This document shows, piece after piece, positions 1 to 8,987 of a stretch of 64,000 nucleotides of DNA (positions within the stretch are counted from its first letter, which is position 1; the number at the start of each line of letters is the position of its first letter). The position numbers and the translations under genes were made by a program. The notes beneath the pieces are model-generated. The model was not told the DNA's origin, searched no databases, and saw nothing but the letters and a program-made list of their open reading frames with translations. The stretch comes from Saprospiraceae bacterium. Lineage in GTDB: Bacteria > Bacteroidota > Bacteroidia > Chitinophagales > Saprospiraceae. The stretch covers positions 30,767-94,766 of the forward strand of contig JAHDFP010000016.1 in assembly GCA_020628095.1 (NCBI GenBank), read 5' to 3'.

Positions 1-2
1 AA

Positions 3-692
3 TCTAAAAACGAAGAAGTCCTACTCTATAATAGAATCATGGCTCACGATATCAAAGCCCCTCTGAAAAACATCAAGGGATTCGCCACTCTTCTTAAACA
101 ACGAATGGACAATAAGGAAGAAGTGACTCTGGAGAATCAGTATTTAGATTTCATAGAAAGTGGTATCGACGAATTACAAAATTTAGTAACCGATTTACTT
201 ACGAGGTCAGAGATAGAATCCGCAGGTATAAGCTCTGAATCTATAGACCTTAATAAATTAATAGACCGTATAAAACATTCTTTACTTATAGACGGCACAA
301 ATCAAAACTTGTCCATCAAAACCTATAACTTAGGACTAATCCAAGGAGACAAAGAATTACTACTAACATTATTCTCCAATCTCATATCTAACTCCCTGAA
401 GTTTTGCCCTAAAGGAGAGAAGCACAATACTGAGATATTGATAGACAGAAGCGAACAAGACAATCACACCATAATCTCCGTCAAAGACAATGGCATTGGT
501 ATAAATAAAAACTATGCCGATACAATTTTCCAACCTTTTCAGAGACTACATTCCAAATCAGAATATGAGGGCACCGGACTAGGACTTAGCATCTGCAAAA
601 TAATCATGGAAAAGCACAATGGAAAAATAAGTCTTGGAGAGACCTCAGAAAGCGGTACCGAAATGATACTTACTTTTCCTAAGTCAATCTAA
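3..692 (+). CDS. Sensor histidine kinase, C-terminal part (5' end outside window)
   Basis: This is the catalytic end of a two-component or hybrid histidine kinase. The frame is open to the window edge, so the ATG at 39 is an internal methionine of the H-box (AHDIKAPLKN) rather than a real start. The phospho-acceptor histidine is the codon at 45-47. The ATPase boxes follow in the usual order: N-box (NLISNSLKF), G1 (DNGIGI), F-box (FQPFQRL) and G2 (GTGLGLSIC). The sensor part lies upstream, so the signal is unknown. No receiver domain follows the kinase core, and the protein ends directly after the G2/G3 region. The next gene converges from the other strand 13 bases downstream. Confidence 0.93.
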   Translation, partial: SKNEEVLLYNRIMAHDIKAPLKNIKGFATLLKQRMDNKEEVTLENQYLDFIESGIDELQNLVTDLLTRSEIESAGISSESIDLNKLIDRIKHSLLIDGTNQNLSIKTYNLGLIQGDKELLLTLFSNLISNSLKFCPKGEKHNTEILIDRSEQDNHTIISVKDNGIGINKNYADTIFQPFQRLHSKSEYEGTGLGLSICKIIMEKHNGKISLGETSESGTEMILTFPKSI

Positions 693-705
693 TCTTTTAT
701 AAATA

Positions 706-2322
706 TTACTGAGGTGATTCACTAGGATACTCTACCCTGACATGATAGATGCTGCGCAACATCGCCTTAAACTTATCCATACAAGACTCTAACTCAGCAA
801 AACTTAGATTAGAATCTGTTAGTTGGTCCTCTTTGATTTTGTAAGCGACGATATTGTCTACGAGATTATCTATATCCTGACCAGTTGGATTTTTTAGACT
901 CTTAGAGGCGGCCTCTATAGAATCTGCTAGCATCAATATGGTCTGCTCCTTAGTTGTTGGTTTGGGGCCAGGATAACGGAATAGAGATTCATCAAATTCC
1001 CGATCTGGCTCTGCTTCCTTTTGCTTCCTATAGAAATATTCGACACGAGTCGTCCCATGATGTGTTTCTATGAAATCAATAAGAACCTTAGGCAACTTAT
1101 TCTTCTTGGCCATTTTTATGCCCTCCGTTACATGCTCTATTATAATACGCCCACTGTCAAAAGCTGATAAGGCATCATGCGGATTCGCTCCCTGACTATT
1201 TTCTATATAATACTCTGGTTGTTTGACTTTTCCTATGTCGTGATATAGTGCAGCCGCTTTGAGTAAGAGACTGTTCGCACCTATTTTTTCGGCGGCGGCT
1301 TCGCTGAGATTAGAGACTTGTAAAGAGTGTTGTAGAGTACCGGGAGCTTTGATAGATAATTCTTTGAGTAATGGATTATTCATATCGGTCAATTCTGCCA
1401 AGGTAATGCTCGATACAAAACCAAATATTTTCTCAACAATAGGCACAAAAGGATAAGCTAGGAGAAGCAAAATACTATTAACTGCTAACCAACCGAATAT
1501 TGGATATTCATTAGGTGATACGGTGCCAGAATTAATAATAGCCAGACCGAGATAACCTAAAAGATAAGTCCCCATGATAATAAGTATCCACCTAAAAAAC
1601 TTATTCCAATATCGCGTCTCACTAATTATAAGCACAGTCACCATCCCAGCCAATATCTGCAAGAAGGTAAAGTCATAACCTAGTCCACTCAAAAAACTAG
1701 CAATCAAGATCACCACCACATGCACCATAAAGGCCAATCGAGGACCCCAAAAATTAAATACGACAATCGGCACTATACAGAACGGAATAAGATAAGGACT
1801 CAAGGCCGAAGACTTACTCACCATAAATGCTAAAGCACCAAACAACACAGGCCAAATCACCAAAAAGGAAATACCCGATATACTACGACACAGCTCAGGG
1901 TAATACTTACTGGCAAAAATGATAAGCGCCAGAATAATCAAAGTCGTCAATATGAAATAACCAAAGAACTTAAGCAGATTGCTCGGACTAAAGAAAGGAG
2001 ATGATGGCCGATTCTCTTCGAGATAACCATCTATTATTTTTTTCATCGTCGGTGTGACTTCTTGACCATTACGGATGATGCGAGAGCCTTCTTCGTATGT
2101 ATAATTGACGATAGAGTCGCTATTGATCTCAGAGGCAACGCCTATAGAAAAATCAGACTCAGTCACCATATCGGGATACGCCCACTTATTGCCAGCGTTG
2201 TATTTGTATATTTCGATTTTTTCTCGTGGGAAGAAGAAGCATATAATACTTATCGCCAGAAAAATAATTAAGAATTTAGGTAAATCCTTACGCCCAAAAT
2301 CGTATGCTTCTATTATTGACAT
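706..2322 (-). CDS. PgpH/YqfF-type 7TM-HD phosphohydrolase with shortened extracellular domain
   Basis: A 538-residue membrane protein of the 7TMR-HD family, whose characterised members (PgpH) hydrolyse cyclic di-AMP. TM1 is at about residues 15-32. A short extracytoplasmic stretch (33-110) and a block of hydrophobic helices (about 115-300) follow. The cytoplasmic HD domain carries H332, the H361-D362 pair (YHDIGK) and HHGTT at 421-425. Family members are usually near 700 residues. Here the extracellular HDED region keeps its first part (around YNAGNKWAYPD, 41-51) and its last part (IIRNGQEVTP, 82-91) but lacks the middle. The catalytic residues look intact, so it is probably active. Substrate specificity for c-di-AMP is inferred from the family. 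Confidence 0.9.
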   Translation of the reverse strand: MSIIEAYDFGRKDLPKFLIIFLAISIICFFFPREKIEIYKYNAGNKWAYPDMVTESDFSIGVASEINSDSIVNYTYEEGSRIIRNGQEVTPTMKKIIDGYLEENRPSSPFFSPSNLLKFFGYFILTTLIILALIIFASKYYPELCRSISGISFLVIWPVLFGALAFMVSKSSALSPYLIPFCIVPIVVFNFWGPRLAFMVHVVVILIASFLSGLGYDFTFLQILAGMVTVLIISETRYWNKFFRWILIIMGTYLLGYLGLAIINSGTVSPNEYPIFGWLAVNSILLLLAYPFVPIVEKIFGFVSSITLAELTDMNNPLLKELSIKAPGTLQHSLQVSNLSEAAAEKIGANSLLLKAAALYHDIGKVKQPEYYIENSQGANPHDALSAFDSGRIIIEHVTEGIKMAKKNKLPKVLIDFIETHHGTTRVEYFYRKQKEAEPDREFDESLFRYPGPKPTTKEQTILMLADSIEAASKSLKNPTGQDIDNLVDNIVAYKIKEDQLTDSNLSFAELESCMDKFKAMLRSIYHVRVEYPSESPQ

Positions 2323-2352
2323 GCTCGGTTAAGATAACATGTAAAAATAAAC

Positions 2353-2895
2353 TTATTTCGGATTCCACTTAATTTCTTCCACGCCCTCCGACATAGCTAT
2401 ATAACGTGCGAGCACGAAAAAGTAATCGGATAGTCTATTAAGGTAAATGATAATGAGTGAATTGACTTCTTTGACATTGGCTAAGGCGGTCACGCGCCTT
2501 TCCGCGCGTCTACAGACGACACGACAGATGTGCGCCTGAGAGACTGCGACACTACCACCTGGCATAATGAATGATTTCAGTGGTGGGAGCTTATCGGTCA
2601 TTAGGTCTATAGCTTTTTCCAGTGTTTCGGTCATTTCGGGATTAAGTACGGGTAAGTACTGCGTCGACGTGCCATCAGATGCCAGATGACTGCCTATATC
2701 GAATAGCAATGGTTGTATCTCCTCTAGTTCTTTTACTAAGGCTTCATCAGATATAGAACTGATTAGACCACCAATAAAGGCATTCAACTCGTCCACTGTA
2801 CCGTAGGCTTCTATCTGGATGTCATCCTTAGAGACAATTGTGCCACCAAATAGTGACGTAGACCCCTTATCGCCTGACTTCGTATATATTTTCAT
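2353..2895 (-). CDS. Cob(I)yrinic acid a,c-diamide / cob(I)alamin adenosyltransferase, PduO type
   Basis: A 180-residue PduO-family ATP:corrinoid adenosyltransferase, which transfers the adenosyl group of ATP to reduced cobalamin to make coenzyme B12. The family's N-terminal ATP-binding motif is visible (YTKSGDKGSTSLFGG, residues 4-18), as is the conserved helix CRRAERRV near residue 128. Length matches the family. It lies 12 bases downstream of the ABC ATPase gene on the same strand and is probably co-transcribed with it, although no functional link is obvious. No cobalamin synthesis genes are in the window, so it may serve salvage. Confidence 0.93.
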   Translation of the reverse strand: MKIYTKSGDKGSTSLFGGTIVSKDDIQIEAYGTVDELNAFIGGLISSISDEALVKELEEIQPLLFDIGSHLASDGTSTQYLPVLNPEMTETLEKAIDLMTDKLPPLKSFIMPGGSVAVSQAHICRVVCRRAERRVTALANVKEVNSLIIIYLNRLSDYFFVLARYIAMSEGVEEIKWNPK

Positions 2896-2907
2896 AAAAG
2901 AAAAATC

Positions 2908-3642
2908 CTAGTTCTTGTTATAAAAATGCTCAGGATCATGAGCACTAATAACATTCTCATTTCTGATATCAGACTCTAACAATCCATCTCGCAATCTTAC
3001 GATACGGTGTGCATGCTCTGCAATCTCTGGCTCATGCGTTACTAGTATCACTGTATTCCCATTATTATGAATCTCTTCAAAAATCGACATGATCTCTATA
3101 GAGGTCTTGGTATCCAGATTACCCGTCGGCTCATCCGCTAATATAAGCGCAGGGTCATTGACCAAAGCACGTGCTATGGCGACACGTTGGCGCTGACCAC
3201 CAGATAATTCGTTAGGCTTGTGGTCGACACGATCACCTAGTCCTACCTGTGTCAATACATGCTCTGCTTTCTCCAGTCTTTTCTTTTTACCTAATCCAGA
3301 ATAGACTAAGGGTAAGGCCACATTTTCTAAAGAAGATAACCTAGGCAGCAAGTTAAAGGTCTGAAAGACGAAGCCGATCTGCTTATTACGGACACTAGCC
3401 AGCTCTGAATCGGTCATTTCGCTGACCAATTGATCTTTGAGCATATAAGTACCTGAAGTCGGGGTGTCGAGTAGGCCCAGGAGATTCATAAGGGTGGATT
3501 TACCTGATCCAGAGGGTCCCATGAGGGCAATATACTCGTTGCGATGTATAGAGAGCGTGACGCCATCCAGTGCATGGACCTTCTCAGAACCCATCACGTA
3601 GGTCTTTTTGATATCCTCGATAGAAATGATCTGTTCGTTCAT
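2908..3642 (-). CDS. ABC transporter ATP-binding protein, LolD/MacB type
   Basis: A 244-residue ATPase of the MacB/LolD/FtsE branch that powers MacB-like permeases or lipoprotein release. Walker A is GPSGSGKS (about 42-49), the signature is [15 protein letters not shown] (about 145), Walker B is [12 protein letters not shown] and the switch histidine sits in ILVTHEP. No permease gene is adjacent: upstream is the divergent kinase gene and downstream the adenosyltransferase. The partner is therefore encoded elsewhere, and whether it exports lipoproteins, peptides or drugs cannot be told from here. Confidence 0.93.
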   Translation of the reverse strand: MNEQIISIEDIKKTYVMGSEKVHALDGVTLSIHRNEYIALMGPSGSGKSTLMNLLGLLDTPTSGTYMLKDQLVSEMTDSELASVRNKQIGFVFQTFNLLPRLSSLENVALPLVYSGLGKKKRLEKAEHVLTQVGLGDRVDHKPNELSGGQRQRVAIARALVNDPALILADEPTGNLDTKTSIEIMSIFEEIHNNGNTVILVTHEPEIAEHAHRIVRLRDGLLESDIRNENVISAHDPEHFYNKN

Positions 3643-3793
3643 GTTATTGATTTAAAGAATTAAACTGAAATAGTCTTATCCTTATTTTGAGAAGGCAATT
3701 TATAGATAACCTTCTTCTTAATTCAATTATTTAGATAATCAAAGACGCTTAATCGTCTAAATACTTAATTTGCGTTGATTTTTGTGCAATTAT

Positions 3794-4453
3794 ATGACGG
3801 AAAACCAATCATCAAACTCTAAAATAAAGCATATTGCCATTGCTGGTAATATAGGCGCTGGTAAGACGACCCTCTGTGAGATGCTGGGCAATCATTTTGA
3901 CTGGGAGGTCCATTATGAGGATGCTAATACTAATCCTTATCTCAGCGACTTCTACGATGACATGCATCGCTGGTCGTTCAATCTACAGATTTACTTTCTT
4001 AACTCCCGCTACCAGCAGATACTAAAGATACAGCAAGGCGATCATGTCGTGATACAGGATCGGACTATCTATGAGGATGCCCATATATTCGCACCCAATC
4101 TCTATGAAATGGGACTGATGTCCAAAAGAGATTTTGATAATTACAAAAGCCTCTTTGAGACAATGACCTCTCAGATCAATCCACCCGACCTATTGATCTA
4201 TCTTAAAGCGAGTATTCCTAAGCTCGTAGAGCATATCCACAAGCGCGGCAGAGATTATGAGGGCAGCATCAGCCTAGACTATCTCAAGAGACTTAACGAC
4301 AAATACAACAACTGGATCAACAGTTATCGTCATGGTAAATTGCTGATCGTCGATGCGGACAACACAGATTTCAAAAAAAATCAAGAAGATTTCGGTAACA
4401 TAGTCGGAGAAATCAACTCTAAGCTATATGGATTGTTCAGTGATAAAGAATAA
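3794..4453 (+). CDS. Deoxynucleoside kinase (deoxyadenosine/deoxycytidine kinase family)
   Basis: A 219-residue dNK-family kinase for salvage of deoxynucleosides to monophosphates. The P-loop is GNIGAGKTT near residue 17. The catalytic DRT motif (VVIQDRTIYEDAHIFA) and the basic lid motif (KRGRDYEGSISLDYL) are present. I chose ATG 3794 over the TTG at 3782, because the TTG start adds only MCNY and lies very close to a promoter-like TTAATTTG box just upstream (3767-3774). The gene is followed after 12 bases by yggS, so the two likely form an operon. Which nucleoside is preferred cannot be decided from the motifs. Confidence 0.93.
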   Translation: MTENQSSNSKIKHIAIAGNIGAGKTTLCEMLGNHFDWEVHYEDANTNPYLSDFYDDMHRWSFNLQIYFLNSRYQQILKIQQGDHVVIQDRTIYEDAHIFAPNLYEMGLMSKRDFDNYKSLFETMTSQINPPDLLIYLKASIPKLVEHIHKRGRDYEGSISLDYLKRLNDKYNNWINSYRHGKLLIVDADNTDFKKNQEDFGNIVGEINSKLYGLFSDKE

Positions 4454-4465
4454 TCCACTGTAGCC

Positions 4466-5119
4466 ATGGTAGAGTTTTCCGCATTAAAGAAAGAAATAGA
4501 AGATCGGGGTGTACAACTCGTCGCCGTCTCCAAGACAAGAAGTGTATCAGAAATTATGTCTCTATATAATCAGGGACAAAGACACTTCGGAGAAAATCGT
4601 GTACAAGAACTGGTGCAAAAAAAAGATGAGCTGCCCTCTGACATCCACTGGCATCTCATTGGCCAACTACAAAAAAACAAAGTCAAATACATCAGCCCTT
4701 TCGTCCATTGCATCCAGTCTGTAGACAGCCTCTCACTCGCCGAAAAAATAAACAAAGAAGCCCAAAAGCACCAAAGAAAAATCAACATCCTATTACAAAT
4801 CAAAATAGGTCAGGAAGCCAGCAAGTCAGGATACGACATCGACATACTAAAAGAGGAAATACAACAACTCACAACCCTATCTAACCTATCCATTAACGGG
4901 GCTATGGGCATCGGAACATTTACCTCCGACGAAGATGTTACGCGCGCAGAATTTAATAGGCTAAAGGGGTATTATGATTTACTTAAGGCGGAGCATTTTT
5001 CTACCGTTGACTCTTTCAAGGAGGTGTCTATGGGTATGTCGGGGGATTATAGGTTGGCTATGGATTGTGGGAGTACGGTTGTAAGGATTGGGAGTTTGTT
5101 GTTTGGGAGGCGGGGGTAG
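4466..5119 (+). CDS. YggS-family PLP-binding protein (PLP homeostasis protein)
   Basis: A 217-residue member of the YggS/PLPBP family: a single-domain, alanine-racemase-like barrel that holds pyridoxal phosphate and influences vitamin B6 and amino acid balance without a known catalytic activity. The lysine that binds PLP lies in LVAVSKTRS (near residue 23). Other family hallmarks are HFGENRVQE, WHLIGQLQKNK, the SMGMSGDY loop and IGSLLFGRR at the C terminus. Coding-strand composition changes near 4,960: the last third uses many G-rich codons whereas the first two thirds are C- and A-rich. The reading frame and motifs stay intact across the change. Confidence 0.95.
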   Translation: MVEFSALKKEIEDRGVQLVAVSKTRSVSEIMSLYNQGQRHFGENRVQELVQKKDELPSDIHWHLIGQLQKNKVKYISPFVHCIQSVDSLSLAEKINKEAQKHQRKINILLQIKIGQEASKSGYDIDILKEEIQQLTTLSNLSINGAMGIGTFTSDEDVTRAEFNRLKGYYDLLKAEHFSTVDSFKEVSMGMSGDYRLAMDCGSTVVRIGSLLFGRRG

Positions 5120-5229
5120 TATTGAACTTGGACTGCATCTTATAAATAACGCATAAATATGAAAATAATAGATCTGCCTTTTGGTAGAAGGTGTTTGTGA
5201 GGCAGGTATGATCAACTAAAAAAATAGTA

Positions 5230-6459
5230 TTGAATAGAAGGATAGAAAATACATCAAGCCAGAATGACCCAGGAGATGACACTTTAAAGCGTTATCGCTA
5301 TCAATGCACCTATGCTGCATTATTATCTATTGGAATAATAAAAGAGAGTACTATAATCAATAAAGTATATTGCGAACACCATGAGGACGTTTTAATAAAA
5401 CTTAGCAATGGGAAATTTAGTGGCATTCAAATAAAAACAAGAAATCTAAATCTTGGCGCATTTGATGCAAATGATGAGGCTATTGTCAAATCTACAAAAA
5501 GGTTTATAGAATTAGATATTCAATTTCCAAATCAATTTCAATCTTTTGTTTTAGCAACTAATGTTGGTTTCTTAAAAAAAGAAAATGCAAAAGGGCTTGA
5601 TTTTATTCTGACTCAATTAAAAGAAAATAAAGCCATTTCAAACGGGAATATAAAGAAATGGATCAAAAAATTTGCGACACAATTAGGAACCACTGAAGCC
5701 ATTGTTAAATCCGTCTTAAAGAAGATAAATTTAAAATCAGATATTGGCAGTATTGAAACAATAGACGTCACTCTTTTGAGAGAATTAGGTGAATTAAAAC
5801 AATTGGATGATGCAACTTACGCTGAACTGAAATCTATCACAGATAAGTTAATTCTTCATCATATTAATGCATCATCTCTAAAATACAGAGATCCATTACA
5901 TGAGCATTTTGTCCTCAATACAAATCCAGAAAAAGAAGAAGCCAAAGAAAAAATTACTGGCAAGTCCATTGACGAAGGTATTGTTTTAGGGATAATAGAT
6001 GAAGTTCTAACTGACAAAGTTAAAATACACCTCAAAGACAATATGCCCACTGATTTATCGAGTACTAAAAAACTAGAAATAAAGTTGGATGCCGGCGGAG
6101 TATCCTATGACAACTTAGAACTATTAAAGGACAACAAAAGCTCAATGGAGTTCAAATTAGCTTCATGGATTCATAAATACAGCGAAAAAACTGCCAGAGA
6201 AAGATACAATCAAATAAAAACAATAGTGCAAACAGAATGTCAAAATGCTCACGATACCAACATCACAGGAGATGAAGATATGACTAAACCAACGAACGGA
6301 ACTAAAATGCTAATTCAAATCAGAAAAGAATTAAAAGATAGATATAAGTCAGATAAGACATCATTTTTTGATTGTATACCAGAACACTTATATGGAATGG
6401 CTGCTATTTTAACTGAAGAGTGTAAAATTTGGTGGAGCGAAAAATTTAAAATCGACTGA
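5230..6459 (+). CDS. lmuA: DUF4297 (Cap4-type) nuclease effector of a Lamassu / ABC-3C defence operon (LmuA-like)
   Basis: First gene of a three-gene cassette; 409 residues. The N terminus matches the DUF4297/Cap4 dsDNA endonuclease domain: DPGDDTLKRYRYQCTY (13-28), a CEHHEDVLI strand (48-56) and IQIKT (66-70), where D53 and Q67/K69 fit a PD-(D/E)xK-type active site. The C-terminal part ends in YGMAAILTEECKIWWSEKF, typical of proteins in these cassettes and presumably used to contact the ATPase complex. In Lamassu/DdmABC systems the nuclease degrades DNA after the SMC-like subunit senses invading DNA. No ATG is available: an in-frame stop lies at 5209-5211, so TTG 5230 is the likely start. 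It overlaps the next gene by one base. DNA is visibly more A-rich than the flanks, suggesting transfer. Confidence 0.85.
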   Translation: MNRRIENTSSQNDPGDDTLKRYRYQCTYAALLSIGIIKESTIINKVYCEHHEDVLIKLSNGKFSGIQIKTRNLNLGAFDANDEAIVKSTKRFIELDIQFPNQFQSFVLATNVGFLKKENAKGLDFILTQLKENKAISNGNIKKWIKKFATQLGTTEAIVKSVLKKINLKSDIGSIETIDVTLLRELGELKQLDDATYAELKSITDKLILHHINASSLKYRDPLHEHFVLNTNPEKEEAKEKITGKSIDEGIVLGIIDEVLTDKVKIHLKDNMPTDLSSTKKLEIKLDAGGVSYDNLELLKDNKSSMEFKLASWIHKYSEKTARERYNQIKTIVQTECQNAHDTNITGDEDMTKPTNGTKMLIQIRKELKDRYKSDKTSFFDCIPEHLYGMAAILTEECKIWWSEKFKID

Positions 6460-7022
6460 TGGATTTATTTCAAATATTTAAAGAGCTTGATAAAAATGAA
6501 GATATTCATCTGGGTAGACTTTTAATTCTAATTAATGCCTTCAGTGAAGAAGATAATTCAAAGAAAATAGAAGGATTAACTAAGCTTGCTAAACTTGACT
6601 TTTTATTGAGGTACCCTAATTATCTTGAAATTGCGCTTAGAGAAAGGGGGAGAAAAAAGTTTGACTTGCAAATAAAGGAATATGAACGGACAAGTGTCGA
6701 ATCCAAAATGGTAAGATATAAATACGGCCCTTGGGATTTTAGATATAGAAAGTTCATTAACCTACTAATTGGAAAAGGGCTAGTTGAATATGAGCAAAAA
6801 GGAAAGACGATTAATATAGGAATTACGAAAAGAGGAAAAGATATTACAAATTCACTAATCGAATCTAAACTTTTTGATAGTGTAAATATTCGTGCCAATT
6901 TAATTAGAAAAAACTTTGACATAGGCGCATCTGCATTAATGAGATTTATCTATAGTACATTTCCTGAGATTGGTGATTTAAAAATGGGAAGCAACATAAA
7001 TTCAGGAAAAAATGAAATTTAG
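6459..7022 (+). CDS. lmuC: Middle component of the Lamassu / ABC-3C operon (LmuC-like)
   Basis: A 187-residue protein between the nuclease and the SMC-like ATPase. It matches the small middle components of ABC-three-component systems in size and in the segments LLRYPNYLEIAL (about 49-60), VESKMVRYKYGPWDFRYR (80-97) and a winged-helix-like LLIGKGLVEYEQKGKTINI (102-120). The family role is as an adaptor, probably bridging DNA or the ATPase heads to the nuclease; it has no visible catalytic motif. Its ATG overlaps the stop of the upstream gene by one base (TGATG) and its end overlaps the ATPase start by 11 bases, so the three genes are translationally coupled. Which numbered middle-component family it belongs to I cannot say. 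Confidence 0.82.
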   Translation: MDLFQIFKELDKNEDIHLGRLLILINAFSEEDNSKKIEGLTKLAKLDFLLRYPNYLEIALRERGRKKFDLQIKEYERTSVESKMVRYKYGPWDFRYRKFINLLIGKGLVEYEQKGKTINIGITKRGKDITNSLIESKLFDSVNIRANLIRKNFDIGASALMRFIYSTFPEIGDLKMGSNINSGKNEI

Positions 7023-8955
7023 ATTAAAGGTATTGACTCTTCAATGCAAAAAATCACGCGAGATTATAGATTTAGATCATCAAGTATGTTTTTTTCATGG
7101 AAAAATAAGTGCGGGTAAATCTTCAATTGTTCGGCTAATAAATTTTTGTTTGGGAGGAAAACTTGAGATGACTACCGCTTTATCTCAAGAGATGGTATCA
7201 GCCTCATTGATTCTTTATATATCCACACATAAAGTTATCCTTGAAAGATCGAGGGAATCAAAGGAAATTCAAGTTTCTTGGAAAGAAAAAGACTCTGACC
7301 CTTTTACTGTACTTGCACCGATAAACAAAACAGATAAATCAATATGGAATGACAACATATTCAATTTTAGTGATTTAATTTTTCATTTAGTTGGACTAAT
7401 ACCTCCAAAAGTCCGAAGAAGTAAATTGGAAGAGGATTCACCACTAATAAGGCTCAGTATTAGAGATGTCTTTTGGTATTGCTATTTAGACCAAGACCAC
7501 TTAGATTCATCATTTTTCAGACTAGAAGATACATTCAAGAGAAATAAAAGTAGAGATGTTATGAAATTTTCTACTGGATTTTATTCACAAAAACTCAATA
7601 GTTTAGAAATAGATTATGAAGAAAATGTTAAGGATAAAGCTGGAAAATTATCAGCTGTTCAAGAGCTGAATAAATTCTTAGAAAAGTTTGGTTATGACTC
7701 GACAGAAACTATTGAATCAGAAATAAGGAAAATCAAAGAAAAGATAGAAACCGTATTAAAGGTAAGAAGTGAACTGGAAAAAGGATATAGGAGTGAAACT
7801 CATTCAACAGATGACCTAAGGAGGAAAATATACAGGGGTATTGAACAAATTAAAACTCAGGAAACAATTGTATATGACTTAAGAAATAGAATACTTGAGC
7901 AAAAGACTTTAAAATCAGAACTTATAGCTTCAAAATATAAGTTGGCAAAAAGTCAGCAAGTAGATAACATTTTATCAGGTGTTAATTTTGAATCTTGTCC
8001 ACAATGTGGTGAAAACTTAAAAAATAGAACAATAGCAGAAGATAAATGCAACCTATGCTTATCTCCAAAAAACAAGAGTGAACTTAAAACAGATCTTGAA
8101 CCAGATATAATCAGATTAGATATTGATGATAGGATTAAAGATCTAGAGAATTCAATAATTAAACATACAAAGGCCTTATTAAATAATGAAAAACAACTTA
8201 AATACTTTACCAAAGAAAAGAATGAATTAGACGATCAACTTCAAGAATCCTTAAGTACATATGAATCTAAAATGTTATCCAATTTTAGAGAGAATGAAAG
8301 AGATTTGGCAACGCTAAGAGAAAGATTAAAAGCCAAAAATGACGTAATAAAAATACCCATTGAAATAGAAAATCTAGAAAAATCAGCTAATGACCTTGAT
8401 CTAATAATTAAAAAACTCAGAGAGAAAATAATTCAAGAAAAGAATAAACTTAATTCAGCCAATAAATTTATTTCTGAATTGGAAAACATATTCAAATCTT
8501 ACCTTCTTGAAGTTGGAGTTCCAGGAGTTACCAAAAGTGATAAAATAGAAATCAATAGAAAGACTTGGGAGGTTTGGGTACTTCCAAAAGGAGATGAAAA
8601 TTATAAGTGGAACTTCTATAATGCAGGAAGTGGTGGAAAAAAAACTCTATTCAATGTTTGTTATGCTTTGGCGGTGCACTCACTTTGTTCTGAAAATGAA
8701 CTGCCGATACCTTCAATCTTAATAATAGATACACCAATGAAGAATATAGGCGAAGATGTCAATGAAGATCTTTTTTCTAAATTTTATAGATTATTATATA
8801 GACTAGCAATAACCTCGTTAAAGAATACTCAATTTATTATTGTTGACAAAGAGTACAATGATCCACAAAATGAAGAATTAGATATTATCAGCAGGTATAT
8901 GACTCCGGATGAAGATGAAAATCCTCCCTTGGTAAGTTACTACAGAGGTGCATAA
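7012..8955 (+). CDS. lmuB: SMC/Rad50-like ATPase with zinc hook, Lamassu / ABC-3C operon (LmuB-like)
   Basis: A 647-residue split ABC ATPase. Walker A is GKISAGKS (30-37); a Q-loop-like YLDQDHLDSSFF follows at 158-169. Two coiled-coil arms (about 195-320 and 370-490) flank a zinc-hook turn with CPQC (329-332) and CNLC (346-349). The C-terminal half-domain has an ABC signature variant NAGSGGKKT (about 538-546) and a Walker B SILIIDTP (about 567-574). This is the architecture of LmuB/DdmC, which senses foreign DNA and controls the nuclease partner. The short coils (compared with true Rad50) and the zinc hook are typical of the defence family. It ends the cassette; after it comes decayed DNA. 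The product could equally be annotated as an ABC-3C ATPase. Confidence 0.87.
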   Translation: MKFRLKVLTLQCKKSREIIDLDHQVCFFHGKISAGKSSIVRLINFCLGGKLEMTTALSQEMVSASLILYISTHKVILERSRESKEIQVSWKEKDSDPFTVLAPINKTDKSIWNDNIFNFSDLIFHLVGLIPPKVRRSKLEEDSPLIRLSIRDVFWYCYLDQDHLDSSFFRLEDTFKRNKSRDVMKFSTGFYSQKLNSLEIDYEENVKDKAGKLSAVQELNKFLEKFGYDSTETIESEIRKIKEKIETVLKVRSELEKGYRSETHSTDDLRRKIYRGIEQIKTQETIVYDLRNRILEQKTLKSELIASKYKLAKSQQVDNILSGVNFESCPQCGENLKNRTIAEDKCNLCLSPKNKSELKTDLEPDIIRLDIDDRIKDLENSIIKHTKALLNNEKQLKYFTKEKNELDDQLQESLSTYESKMLSNFRENERDLATLRERLKAKNDVIKIPIEIENLEKSANDLDLIIKKLREKIIQEKNKLNSANKFISELENIFKSYLLEVGVPGVTKSDKIEINRKTWEVWVLPKGDENYKWNFYNAGSGGKKTLFNVCYALAVHSLCSENELPIPSILIIDTPMKNIGEDVNEDLFSKFYRLLYRLAITSLKNTQFIIVDKEYNDPQNEELDIISRYMTPDEDENPPLVSYYRGA

Positions 8956-8987
8956 AATTACAATTCTCCGATATATTTTTGAACCCC

